NCBI GenBank assembly: GCA_029531795.1 | Contig: JAPEIS010000025.1 | Location: forward strand, 1 to 57,225 | Direction: 5' to 3' | Length of the DNA stretch: 57,225 nt | Source of the DNA: Sclerotinia nivalis | Taxonomy: Eukaryota > Ascomycota > Leotiomycetes > Helotiales > Sclerotiniaceae | In this document: in pieces, positions 1-6,129 of the stretch | Layout: every line of letters starts with the position of its first letter | How positions within the stretch are numbered: position 1 is the stretch's first letter | Translations under genes and position numbers: made by a program | Notes under the pieces: generated by a model | Told to the model about the DNA's origin: nothing | The model's database searches: none | The model's input: the letters and a program-made list of their open reading frames with translations, nothing else

Positions 1-1650
1 TATACTCCTTTGTAAAGCTCGATATTTGCCAGTACAGATGTGTGACCATAAAGTGGCTGTTTAGATCACACAAATAGGTACATGGGCTAACAACCCTACT
101 TACTTATGGTATAGGTTTCTGGCCTGCTCCATAAAGCTCTAACCCACTCTTTTCATGTGGTTTTACAAAAATTAAAATAAGGTAGAAGCCCCGCCTCTTT
201 CTACCGATAACTCCACGAATCACTACTTCAGACAGCCTTGTTTACAAGGCCATAAAATGGTTGATGACGGAAAACACTACCAATTTACTATTACATAAAG
301 GTCGAATAAATCCGCGTTAGGTTCCAGCTAACATAGTGGCTAACGTTATTAGTTAAAGGTAAAAGCTTAATCTTAACTATTAGGTCAAGCTATTACCAAT
401 TTTCTTTCCCCGTTCTGATATAAAATTCAGTTCTTTATATCATTGACAAAACAGCCGATGGCATACAAAAATCCTAGTATCTAATAGAATTTATGTCCCC
501 CACTCCTATCTTCCAGTTATTTCGCTTACATCTCGTGTTGTGTTATATTTCTTTTAATTATGTTTAGAGCTTATTACAATAGATCTTTTGTACAATGCAG
601 AGTTTGTTTTGTCGTTAGACGCCCAAAGGAAATAAAAATAACCCAAAGCTCTTTCCCCCCGGTGAAGAGGTTTAAAGACTCATCTACGGATAACTTCAGC
701 TTGTAAATACCTCCAAACGAAGAAAGAAAAGACATCTAAAAATTCTCAATTAAAGCAAGAGACCCTACCAAGGTCTAATACAGTGCATCCATCTAGAAAT
801 GTGGCGGGGCCCATAACTAGGTTTCAACAAAGTAATCATTAAAAGAGAAATCCTAAAAAATTCTTTAACCGGTACAAACAAGCCTAGGCAAACCGACCAA
901 GACCCTTAAGGGAGATTAGGCAGAAGGCTACAAATATGCGCCTAAAACAAAACAAATCTGCACTCCCAATAGAAAGGCTTCTTAAAACTATTATCGAAAC
1001 TGGCAATAAAGTCCAGCATGACCTTAACATAAGGCTCTATTTAAATTAGACAAAGATCTCCAGATAACTTAACACATATCTAAGAACTAAGACTCCAAAT
1101 AATAGGGGAAAAGAAGATGTTCCTTTTTCTTAGGAGACAAACGATCAAAACTATATCGATTATTTTGATATAAAACTATAGGCTACTCCGCTCAAACGTT
1201 GCTATCTAAAGATCTAGTATAATCTTGTAATAAGAGTACGCTAAGGATGAGGATAACTAGAGACGATACTATTTGCCTCTAGTTATAAAGAGCAGTCTTA
1301 AGACGAGGATTTTCTGAAGTCGAATCAGAGGCGAATACCAATTGAAATAAAATCCCAAAGGTATAAGGTATGGCCGTCATACTTAAATCCATAAACAACA
1401 CCTAAGAGTTGTGGTAAGAGAAAACAAATCTGCTTACTAATAAAACCTGGCGGTGGCGAATCCTGCTTGCCCCCATAAAGGAGTAGCTTTCTGCCGTGCC
1501 TGTTAGGCAAAAGCATCGACCGTAAGCAGAAGGATTTGCAATGAGAAATAAGCCCAAATACCTCTCGTTGTTAAAAGATTTCGTCCGAGTGTTAAAATGT
1601 GTAAAAATATTTTAACTAGTCTTAGATGTGTCAACGAAATCAAAAATTAG
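1..1650 (-). rRNA. rns: SSU rRNA copy 1, 3' part missing at the window edge
   Basis: Minus-strand SSU rRNA whose last ~300 nt lie upstream of position 1. The 5' domain block (CTCCTTTATGGGGGCA, like E. coli ~335-360 CTCCTACGGGAGGCA) is at 1452-1467 and the ATTAGATAC block (E. coli ~785) is near 478-493. Compared with the other twelve copies it has five single-base losses in short runs (near 91, 494, 729, 1110, 1409). These could be real drift or lower sequence quality. Confidence 0.8.
181..205 (-). other. SSU hairpin tipped with the decamer gccccgcctc
   Basis: ggtagaa (181-187) pairs with ttctacc (199-205) around gccccgcctc (188-197). It lies in an extra ~110-130 nt inserted, relative to E. 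coli, between the ~870 and ~900 regions of the rRNA. The same decamer lies in the trnS anticodon loop (4072-4081). Confidence 0.85.
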
Positions 1651-1680
1651 TTAAATCCTCGCCCCTTCGCCCTCGGATTG

Positions 1681-1700
1681 GGGGAGGAGTTCTCCTCCCC
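1681..1700. repeat. GUUC-loop GC hairpin, site 1
   Basis: Stem ggggagga/tcctcccc with loop gttc. It lies just outside the rRNA 5' end. In units 2, 8-10 and others the right arm carries an extra tcc. Confidence 0.8.
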
Positions 1701-1843
1701 TCCGGGTGTCGCGTTACCTAAATTAAATTCCCGCAGGACCTGCCCTCCTGTCGCGTATCCTGGGCCCGGGGTGTGGCCCGCGGGATCCTGCCTTTTCACG
1801 TGCGTCTCCTGCCCTCCTGTCGCCCCTTCGCCCCTCGGGTTCT

Positions 1844-1876
1844 GGTAAGGGAATAAGCTCTCCTTATTCCCCTACC
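1844..1876. repeat. Stem-loop, 14-bp stem with one mismatch
   Basis: ggtaagggaataag (1844-1857) pairs with cttattcccctacc (1863-1876) around loop ctctc. It is AT-richer than the surrounding clusters and retained in all units. Confidence 0.75.
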
Positions 1877-2074
1877 CCAAAGGGGGAGGGGTGTCCTGCC
1901 GTTTCCTAGCCCTCCTGTCGCGTTACCTCGCCCCTCGGGGGTACCTGCCCTCCCTCGCCCCTCCGGATTATAAGAAATAGGTGGTATTATCTAATGTATT
2001 TATAATACGAATCTCCCTCCCCAGGGGGGAGGGCCGGGGGGGGGGGGGTAAGAAAAAATACTCGATATCTTCAA

Positions 2075-2130
2075 ATTCCCACCACAAACGATGTCCTTAT
2101 GTCCAATTAAAAATAGTTAGTGGTGGGAAT
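2075..2130. repeat. Stem-loop with 11-bp perfect stem and 34-nt loop
   Basis: attcccaccac (2075-2085) pairs with gtggtgggaat (2120-2130). The loop contains the direct repeat atgtcc. No match to a tRNA fold. Loop and stem appear invariant in all 13 units. Confidence 0.75.
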
Positions 2131-2168
2131 ATAGTCGCGTTAGCTAAATTACTTCAAAAAGATAATAG

Positions 2169-2189
2169 CCTCGTGGCGTAGCCACGGGG
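2169..2189. repeat. GTA-loop cruciform, site 1
   Basis: cctcgtggc-gta-gccacgggg: inverted-loop version of the sites at 2826 and 3449. The right arm shortens in units 9-12 (gccacggg, gccacagg). Confidence 0.8.
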
Positions 2190-2333
2190 TAATAAAAGTT
2201 AAATTAGTACGTGTACAAAAGCTCTAGGTATTACGCCTAGGGTCGCGTTCCCTCGCCCCTTATCCTCCGGATTAGGAAGTGTTAATACAACTACAAGTTT
2301 CTAACGTGTCAACTTTTGTTAGGTTCCCTCCCC

Positions 2334-2360
2334 GGGGGGGGAGGGTTAGGGAGGGGGGGG
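2334..2360 (+). repeat. G-run cluster with GGGTTAGGG
   Basis: Four or more G runs (ggg-a-ggg-tta-ggg-a-gggg). The run length varies among units, and unit 6 has ggccgg in place of ggttagg. Other G-run clusters in this unit are 2024-2048, 2886-2908, 3512-3529 and 3859-3887, all G-rich on the + strand. Confidence 0.8.
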
Positions 2361-2412
2361 ATGTAAAATAAGAAATTTCAAAGAATAATTAAATTACGTA
2401 TTAAATTGTTCC

Positions 2413-2438
2413 GGGGAGGAGTTCTCCTCCTCCCCTCC
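2413..2438. repeat. GUUC-loop GC hairpin, site 2
   Basis: ggggaggagttctcc followed by tcctcccctcc, giving two alternative right arms for the same left arm. In unit 2 the loop is replaced (gagtcgctgcc). Confidence 0.8.
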
Positions 2439-2493
2439 GTAAAATAAACTAGTACGAGCCCTCAAAGTTATTGTATTACGTCAGGTGTTCGTT

Positions 2494-2519
2494 GGGGAGG
2501 AGTTCTCCTCCGCCCCTCC
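2494..2519. repeat. GUUC-loop GC hairpin, site 3
   Basis: Same core as site 2, with cgcccctcc as the outer right arm. It appears constant in all units. Confidence 0.8.
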
Positions 2520-2576
2520 GAAAATATTGAATAAACTACAACCTAAATAAAAAGTTAAGATAATACGCCTGTGTTC

Positions 2577-2603
2577 GGGGAGGAGTTCTCCTCCTCCCCT
2601 CCG
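2577..2603. repeat. GUUC-loop GC hairpin, site 4
   Basis: Follows AT module 2533-2570 after gtgttc. The right arm is altered in unit 6 (cccccaccgcgg). Confidence 0.8.
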
Positions 2604-2605
2604 GT

Positions 2606-2670
2606 GTCGCGTTTCCTGTAAAGATAAGTAGCGTTACCTAAATTTCTAGTCTTTATTAAGGAAACGCGAC
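2606..2670. repeat. Stem-loop with 12-bp perfect stem
   Basis: gtcgcgtttcct (2606-2617) pairs with aggaaacgcgac (2659-2670); inside it taaaga can pair with tcttta. The left arm is one of several copies of the GTCGCGTT motif, but only here is its exact complement nearby. Confidence 0.8.
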
Positions 2671-2759
2671 TAAAGTTATTAACTACAAAAACTAAGTGTA
2701 GTACCCTACGGGTAAAAGTGTCATGATACCTAATTGTAGTACCCGCAGGGACCTGCCTC

Positions 2760-2787
2760 GGGGAGGAGTTCTCCTCCTCCCCTCCGG
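2760..2787. repeat. GUUC-loop GC hairpin, site 5
   Basis: Preceded by cccgcagggacctgcctc. Units 2-7 have the short outer arm (cctcctcctccgg), units 1 and 8-12 the long one (cctcctcccctccgg). Confidence 0.8.
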
Positions 2788-2792
2788 AAGTT

Positions 2793-2829
2793 AAACTAGT
2801 ACGAAAACAAAAGTTATTATAATACGCCT
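2793..2829. repeat. AT module, best-preserved member
   Basis: aaactagtacgaaaacaaaa then gttattataatacgcct, running straight into the TAC-loop cruciform. Related members in this unit are 2201-2241, 2446-2485, 2533-2570, 2849-2886, 3349-3388, 3474-3514, 3813-3856 and 3901-3942. The shared skeleton is (t/a)ACGTG, a short A-rich gap, AAAA, about 9 nt, then (A/T)TACGCC. Most members are followed on the + strand by a GC cluster. Confidence 0.7.
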
Positions 2830-2848
2830 CGTGGCTACGCCACGAGGC
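2826..2848. repeat. TAC-loop cruciform, site 2
   Basis: Perfect 10-bp stem gcctcgtggc/gccacgaggc around loop tac, abutting AT module 2793-2829. Units 8 and 10 have gccacggggc, units 11-12 gccacgggc. Confidence 0.85.
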
Positions 2849-3022
2849 AAGACTGATACGTGAACTCTAGTTTAGGTATTGTCCCGGGGGGAGGGTAAGG
2901 GGGGGGGGAAGGGTTTTCCCCCCCCCCGAGGGGGGAAAAACTAATAGTATATTTAGTGTAAAAGTTTGTCGCGTTCCCTCGCCCCCTCGCCCTTTGCTCT
3001 TTCCCGGTAGCACAAAGGGAGT

Positions 3023-3095
3023 AGAGATATGTAGGAATCGAACCTAAAAAAAATGATCTGCAATCAATCAGTAAAACCATTTACTCTCATATCCC
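3023..3095 (-). tRNA. trnC(gca): tRNA-Cys(GCA) (copy 1; reference copy)
   Basis: Minus-strand cloverleaf of 73 nt. Acceptor GGGATAT pairs with ATATCTC (one G-U), discriminator U, as is usual for cysteine tRNAs. The D stem is AGTA/TACT with loop AATGGTTT. The anticodon loop TTGCAGA gives anticodon GCA; its stem ATTGA/TCATT has one T-T mismatch. A U-rich variable loop is followed by T arm TAGG-TTCGATT-CCTA, with the fifth pair of the T stem mismatched (T-C). A shifted acceptor (GGATATG/CATATCT) is possible but would give discriminator C. It is the last gene of the trnS-trnA-trnC series and is followed by ~1.37 kb of GC-cluster spacer before the next rRNA 5' end. Confidence 0.9.
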
Positions 3096-3199
3096 ACAAA
3101 GCCATACAAAAGCTAGAAACTAAAAGGGATAAATAGTGAAACCAAGGTAAAATCACCTCAAAAAGTGTCGCGTTTCCTCGCCCCTCGGTGCCTGCGAGT

Positions 3200-3275
3200 C
3201 TAGCCTTAGCCGGGTGTAAAAATAAATCTAATTATAAAAAGCTAAATTAATCAAAAATATAAGGCTAAGGGCTAG
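3200..3275. repeat. Stem-loop with 12-bp stem and ~51-nt AT loop
   Basis: ctagccttagcc (3200-3211) pairs with ggctaagggctag (3263-3275, one bulged G). It lies between trnC and trnA and is unchanged among units. Confidence 0.75.
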
Positions 3276-3448
3276 GCGAGAAAGTAAAAATAAATAAACT
3301 ATATTCCCGCAGGGGCTGCCTCGGGGAGTGGGGGAAAGCTAAAAGAAGTCAAAGTCTATTACGTGTAAAATACAGTGGCTAATGCTCGCTTTCCCCTCCC
3401 CAGGAAAATAAAAGCTAAATAATTTAATGTGAAAAAACTATTTAATAG

Positions 3449-3469
3449 CCTCGTGGCTACGCCACGAGG
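3449..3469. repeat. TAC-loop cruciform, site 3
   Basis: Perfect 9-bp stem cctcgtggc/gccacgagg around tac. The right arm is degraded in units 8, 9, 10 and 13; the left arm is changed only in unit 4. Confidence 0.85.
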
Positions 3470-3581
3470 AAAGAAGACTAAAACGTGTATAAAGTATTAG
3501 GAGTTACGCCAGGGAGGGTTAGGGAGGGGAAGGCTATCCCCTCCTCTTCCCCGGAGGGGATTGGTAAAAATAAAGAAGATT

Positions 3582-3604
3582 TCAGGACTCGATCCTGAAA
3601 TAAC
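3582..3604 (-). pseudogene. Duplicated T arm of tRNA-Ala (tRNA remnant)
   Basis: The 23 nt at 3582-3604 are identical to 3650-3672, the T arm plus preceding variable loop of trnA. The remnant keeps the TCAGG/CCTGA stem and ATCGAGT loop but has no matching acceptor, D or anticodon arm. It lies 37 nt beyond the 3' end of trnA in transcription order and recurs at the same place in every complete unit (for example 8052-8074 and 12525-12547). It is either a relic of a tRNA duplication or a retained tRNA-like processing element. Confidence 0.85.
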
Positions 3605-3641
3605 AAAATGGAAAAAGTTTACCCAAAAATAAAGGTAAAAA

Positions 3642-3713
3642 TGGAGACATCAGGACTCGATCCTGAAATAACGATATGCAAAATCGTAGTTTTACCAGTT
3701 AAACTATGTCCCC
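3642..3713 (-). tRNA. trnA(ugc): tRNA-Ala(UGC) (copy 1; reference copy)
   Basis: Canonical 72-nt cloverleaf on the minus strand. Acceptor GGGGACA pairs with TGTCTCC and contains the G3-U70 wobble that defines alanine tRNAs; the discriminator is A. The D stem is GTTT/AAAC with the GG of the D loop present. The anticodon stem is ACGAT/ATCGT with loop TTTGCAT, anticodon TGC. The T stem is TCAGG/CCTGA with loop ATCGAGT. CCA is not encoded. It lies 315 nt downstream of trnS and 546 nt upstream of trnC in transcription order. A duplicate of its T arm sits ~40 nt beyond its 3' end. Ala identity follows from both anticodon and G3-U70. Here only 5 A follow the gene's 3' side (most units have 7). Confidence 0.96.
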
Positions 3714-4027
3714 TTTGTTTTCTAGTGAAAGATATCTAAAATAATCTAAAACAGGTAAAACGAAGTAAAAATAAAAAGAAATCTCCCTCGCCCCTTCGCC
3801 CCTCCGGAAATAAAAGTAAAACAATAACGTGAACAAAAAGTTATTATAATACGCCTCCGGGGGGGGGGGTGGGTAATGGAGGGGGGAAAGCTCAAAAAAG
3901 AATCAAATTGTAAAACGTAAAAAATCTAGTGGCGTTACCTTGCTTTCCCCTTCCCAGGGAGAAAAAAGATTGAAAAACTAATGATATTTAGACTAAAAAT
4001 AAAAAATATAAGTTAAATAAAACATAT
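3714..4027. other. trnA-trnS spacer
   Basis: AT-rich DNA with one C-rich cluster (ctcgccccttcgcccctccgg, 3787-3807), two adjacent AT modules (3813-3856, 3901-3942) separated by a G run (3859-3887), and a variable A run near 3961 (6 A here, 9 A in many units). In unit 3 the part next to trnA is strongly diverged. Confidence 0.8.
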
Positions 4028-4114
4028 TAGAGGTAGTAGGAGTCGCACCTACAGAAAAGTAAACATCTAATGCCCCGCCTCAATAGATGTAAGTTTCTTT
4101 CACTCGAAACCTCT
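4028..4114 (-). tRNA. trnS(uga): tRNA-Ser(UGA)-like gene with an expanded anticodon loop (copy 1; reference copy)
   Basis: Read on the minus strand: acceptor AGAGGTT pairs with TACCTCT (last pair T-T), discriminator A. The D stem is GAGT/ACTT with a GAAAGAA loop that lacks the usual GG. Then come A26, anticodon stem CATCT/AGATG, an 11-nt variable region, T stem GTAGG/CCTAC and T loop TGCGACT. The anticodon loop has 16 nt instead of 7. Dropping 9 nt (for instance AGGCGGGGC) leaves ATTGATT, which reads UGA (Ser). The insertion lies in all 12 copies. The G at T-loop position 55 and the missing D-loop GG suggest a weakened D/T-loop contact. It follows the rRNA 3' end by ~57 nt. It could be a working gene needing removal of the insertion, or a tRNA pseudogene. 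Amino-acid identity is less certain than tRNA nature. Confidence 0.68.
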
Positions 4115-4117
4115 TTG

Positions 4118-4139
4118 GTGCTATATAGTATTATAGCAC
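4118..4139. repeat. 8-bp perfect hairpin between the rRNA 3' end and trnS
   Basis: gtgctata (4118-4125) pairs with tatagcac (4132-4139), loop tagtat. It sits 3 nt from the trnS 5' end, so it could mark RNA processing between rRNA and tRNA. Confidence 0.6.
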
Positions 4140-4171
4140 TTTATAGCAAAGATAAAAATATTGAATGCCAA

Positions 4172-6129
4172 TTGCCTAACCAATCTATTGTAAGGGAAAC
4201 CTTATCTGAGATTAGGATAAATTAAAGAAGTAGGTAACTCTATTAGAAAAGGGTACCCCCAGTCTCGTTGTTAATTTTACTGGAGGATCTCCAAAGAGAA
4301 AGGGTCTCCAATTTTCGTTTATCTAATAAAGCATCTTTAAATTAACCAAGGGCCACTTCGTCCGCCCCTGTCTCTTGTCTTTCGTCATAAGTACCGTAGT
4401 TGTTAACACTAAACTCGTTCAAATATACCATCTTAGCGACATCTAGGACCTTTCAACTAAGGATGGCGAGTATTGTATACTCCTTTGTAAAGCTCGATAT
4501 TTGCCAGTACAGATGTGTGACCATAAAGTGGCTGTTTAGATCACACAAATAGGTACATGGGCTAACAACCCTTACTTACTTATGGTATAGGTTTCTGGCC
4601 TGCTCCATAAAGCTCTAACCCACTCTTTTCATGTGGTTTTACAAAAATTAAAATAAGGTAGAAGCCCCGCCTCTTTCTACCGATAACTCCACGAATCACT
4701 ACTTCAGACAGCCTTGTTTACAAGGCCATAAAATGGTTGATGACGGAAAACACTACCAATTTACTATTACATAAAGGTCGAATAAATCCGCGTTAGGTTC
4801 CAGCTAACATAGTGGCTAACGTTATTAGTTAAAGGTAAAAGCTTAATCTTAACTATTAGGTCAAGCTATTACCAATTTTCTTTCCCCGTTCTGATATAAA
4901 ATTCAGTTCTTTATATCATTGACAAAACAGCCGATGGCATACAAAAATCCTAGTATCTAATAGAATTTATGTACCCCCACTCCTATCTTCCAGTTATTTC
5001 GCTTACATCTCGTGTTGTGTTATATTTCTTTTAATTATGTTTAGAGCTTATTACAATAGATCTTTTGTACAATGCAGAGTTTGTTTTGTCGTTAGACGCC
5101 CAAAGGAAATAAAAATAACCCAAAGCTCTTTCCCCCGGTGAAGAGGTTTAAAGACTCATCTACGGATAACTTCAGCTTGTAAATACCTCCAAACGAAGAA
5201 AGAAAAAGACATCTAAAAATTCTCAATTAAAGCAAGAGACCCTACCAAGGTCTAATACAGTGCATCCATCTAGAAATGTGGCGGGGCCCATAACTAGGTT
5301 TCAACAAAGTAATCATTAAAAGAGAAATCCTAAAAAATTCTTTAACCGGTACAAACAAGCCTAGGCAAACCGACCAAGACCCTTAAGGGAGATTAGGCAG
5401 AAGGCTACAAATATGCGCCTAAAACAAAACAAATCTGCACTCCCAATAGAAAGGCTTCTTAAAACTATTATCGAAACTGGCAATAAAGTCCAGCATGACC
5501 TTAACATAAGGCTCTATTTAAATTAGACAAAGATCTCCAGATAACTTAACACATATCTAAGAACTAAGACTCCAAATAATAGGGGAAAAGAAGATGTTCC
5601 TTTTTTCTTAGGAGACAAACGATCAAAACTATATCGATTATTTTGATATAAAACTATAGGCTACTCCGCTCAAACGTTGCTATCTAAAGATCTAGTATAA
5701 TCTTGTAATAAGAGTACGCTAAGGATGAGGATAACTAGAGACGATACTATTTGCCTCTAGTTATAAAGAGCAGTCTTAAGACGAGGATTTTCTGAAGTCG
5801 AATCAGAGGCGAATACCAATTGAAATAAAATCCCAAAGGTATAAGGTATGGCCGTCATACTTAAATCCATAAACAACACCTAAGAGTTGTGGTAAGAGAA
5901 AAACAAATCTGCTTACTAATAAAACCTGGCGGTGGCGAATCCTGCTTGCCCCCATAAAGGAGTAGCTTTCTGCCGTGCCTGTTAGGCAAAAGCATCGACC
6001 GTAAGCAGAAGGATTTGCAATGAGAAATAAGCCCAAATACCTCTCGTTGTTAAAAGATTTCGTCCGAGTGTTAAAATGTGTAAAAATATTTTAACTAGTC
6101 TTAGATGTGTCAACGAAATCAAAAATTAG
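4172..6129 (-). rRNA. rns: Small-subunit ribosomal RNA, organellar type (copy 2; reference copy)
   Basis: RNA core of the organellar small ribosomal subunit. Conserved 16S blocks appear on the minus strand in E. coli order: TTTTTGATTTCG near the 5' end (6114-6125); CTCCTTTATGGGGGCA (~340) at 5947-5962; GACGGCCATACC...CTTTGGGATTTTA (~400-425) at 5831-5857; a weak 530-loop match at 5163-5176; TTTCCTTTGGGCG (~570) near 5095-5109; CTATTAGATACTAGGATT (~785) at 4946-4963; CTAACGCGGATTTATTCGACC-like block (~865) at 4776-4796; GGAGCAGGCCAGAAACC (~935) at 4590-4606; ACTCGCCATCC (~1110) at 4461-4471; TATGACGAAAGACAAG (~1190) at 4374-4389; ATTGGAGACC...GATCCTCCAG (~1310) at 4281-4312; ATAAGGTTTCCC...GATTGGTTAGG (3' end) at 4176-4206. 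About 1.96 kb, longer than bacterial, mostly from a ~650-nt stretch between the 425 and 530 regions. Both ends are estimates. A split rRNA in that stretch is possible. Confidence 0.82.

Larger units (their letters stand above)
1651..3022. other. rRNA-trnC spacer: GC clusters and AT modules, no gene
   Basis: About 1.37 kb with no recognisable gene, present in every unit. It holds four of the five GUUC-loop hairpins of the unit plus a shorter one at 1681, two of three TAC/GTA-loop cruciforms, three G-run clusters, two long stem-loops, and about five ~40-nt AT modules ending in TAATACGCC-like strings. The string GTCGCGTT(A/T/C)CCT recurs (1708, 1917, 2232, 2606, 2969). No promoter or replication origin can be assigned from the sequence. 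Confidence 0.8.
3096..3641. other. trnC-trnA spacer
   Basis: Holds a 12-bp stem with a ~51-nt AT-rich loop (3200-3275), two AT modules (3349-3388, 3474-3514), one TAC-loop cruciform (3449-3469), a G-rich cluster (3512-3529) followed by its pyrimidine partner (ctatcccctcctcttcccc), and the duplicated trnA T arm. No gene seen. Confidence 0.8.
1..4475. repeat. Repeat unit 1 (4475 bp)
   Basis: First unit. It carries several single-base losses in short runs not seen elsewhere (near 91, 494, 729, 1110 and 1409), a variant GC stem near 1761-1770 (gtggcccgcggg instead of gtagccccgggg) and the longest G run of its cluster (13 G at 2036-2048). It shares the trnC-proximal string gttccctcgcc with units 8-13 but otherwise has its own mix of variants. 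Confidence 0.95.

Noticed and set aside
2075..2130. A further tRNA gene at this long stem-loop
   Set aside because: The 11-bp stem does not continue into D, anticodon and T arms, and no TTCRANY-type loop is present.
2334..2360. GGGTTAGGG as a telomere repeat
   Set aside because: A single internal occurrence per cluster, no tandem TTAGGG, and the cluster recurs in every unit inside the array.
1651..3022. Plastid rather than mitochondrial origin
   Set aside because: Plastid 16S rRNA is usually close to bacterial; this SSU is far more diverged and interrupted by GC clusters. A reduced plastid cannot be fully excluded.
3582..3641. A second complete tRNA-Ala beside the first
   Set aside because: Only the T arm is shared; no partner for the acceptor strand and no anticodon arm could be found upstream.
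5543..5624. Large-subunit rRNA fragment on the + strand
   Set aside because: The likeness to the LSU 5' domain is partial, spacing is wrong, and flanking LSU blocks are not found; kept only as a possibility in the findings, not annotated.
5803..6036. 77-codon minus-strand frame identical in units 2-13
   Set aside because: It lies entirely inside the SSU rRNA 5' domain, including the CTCCTTTATGGGGGCA block; its conservation is explained by the rRNA.
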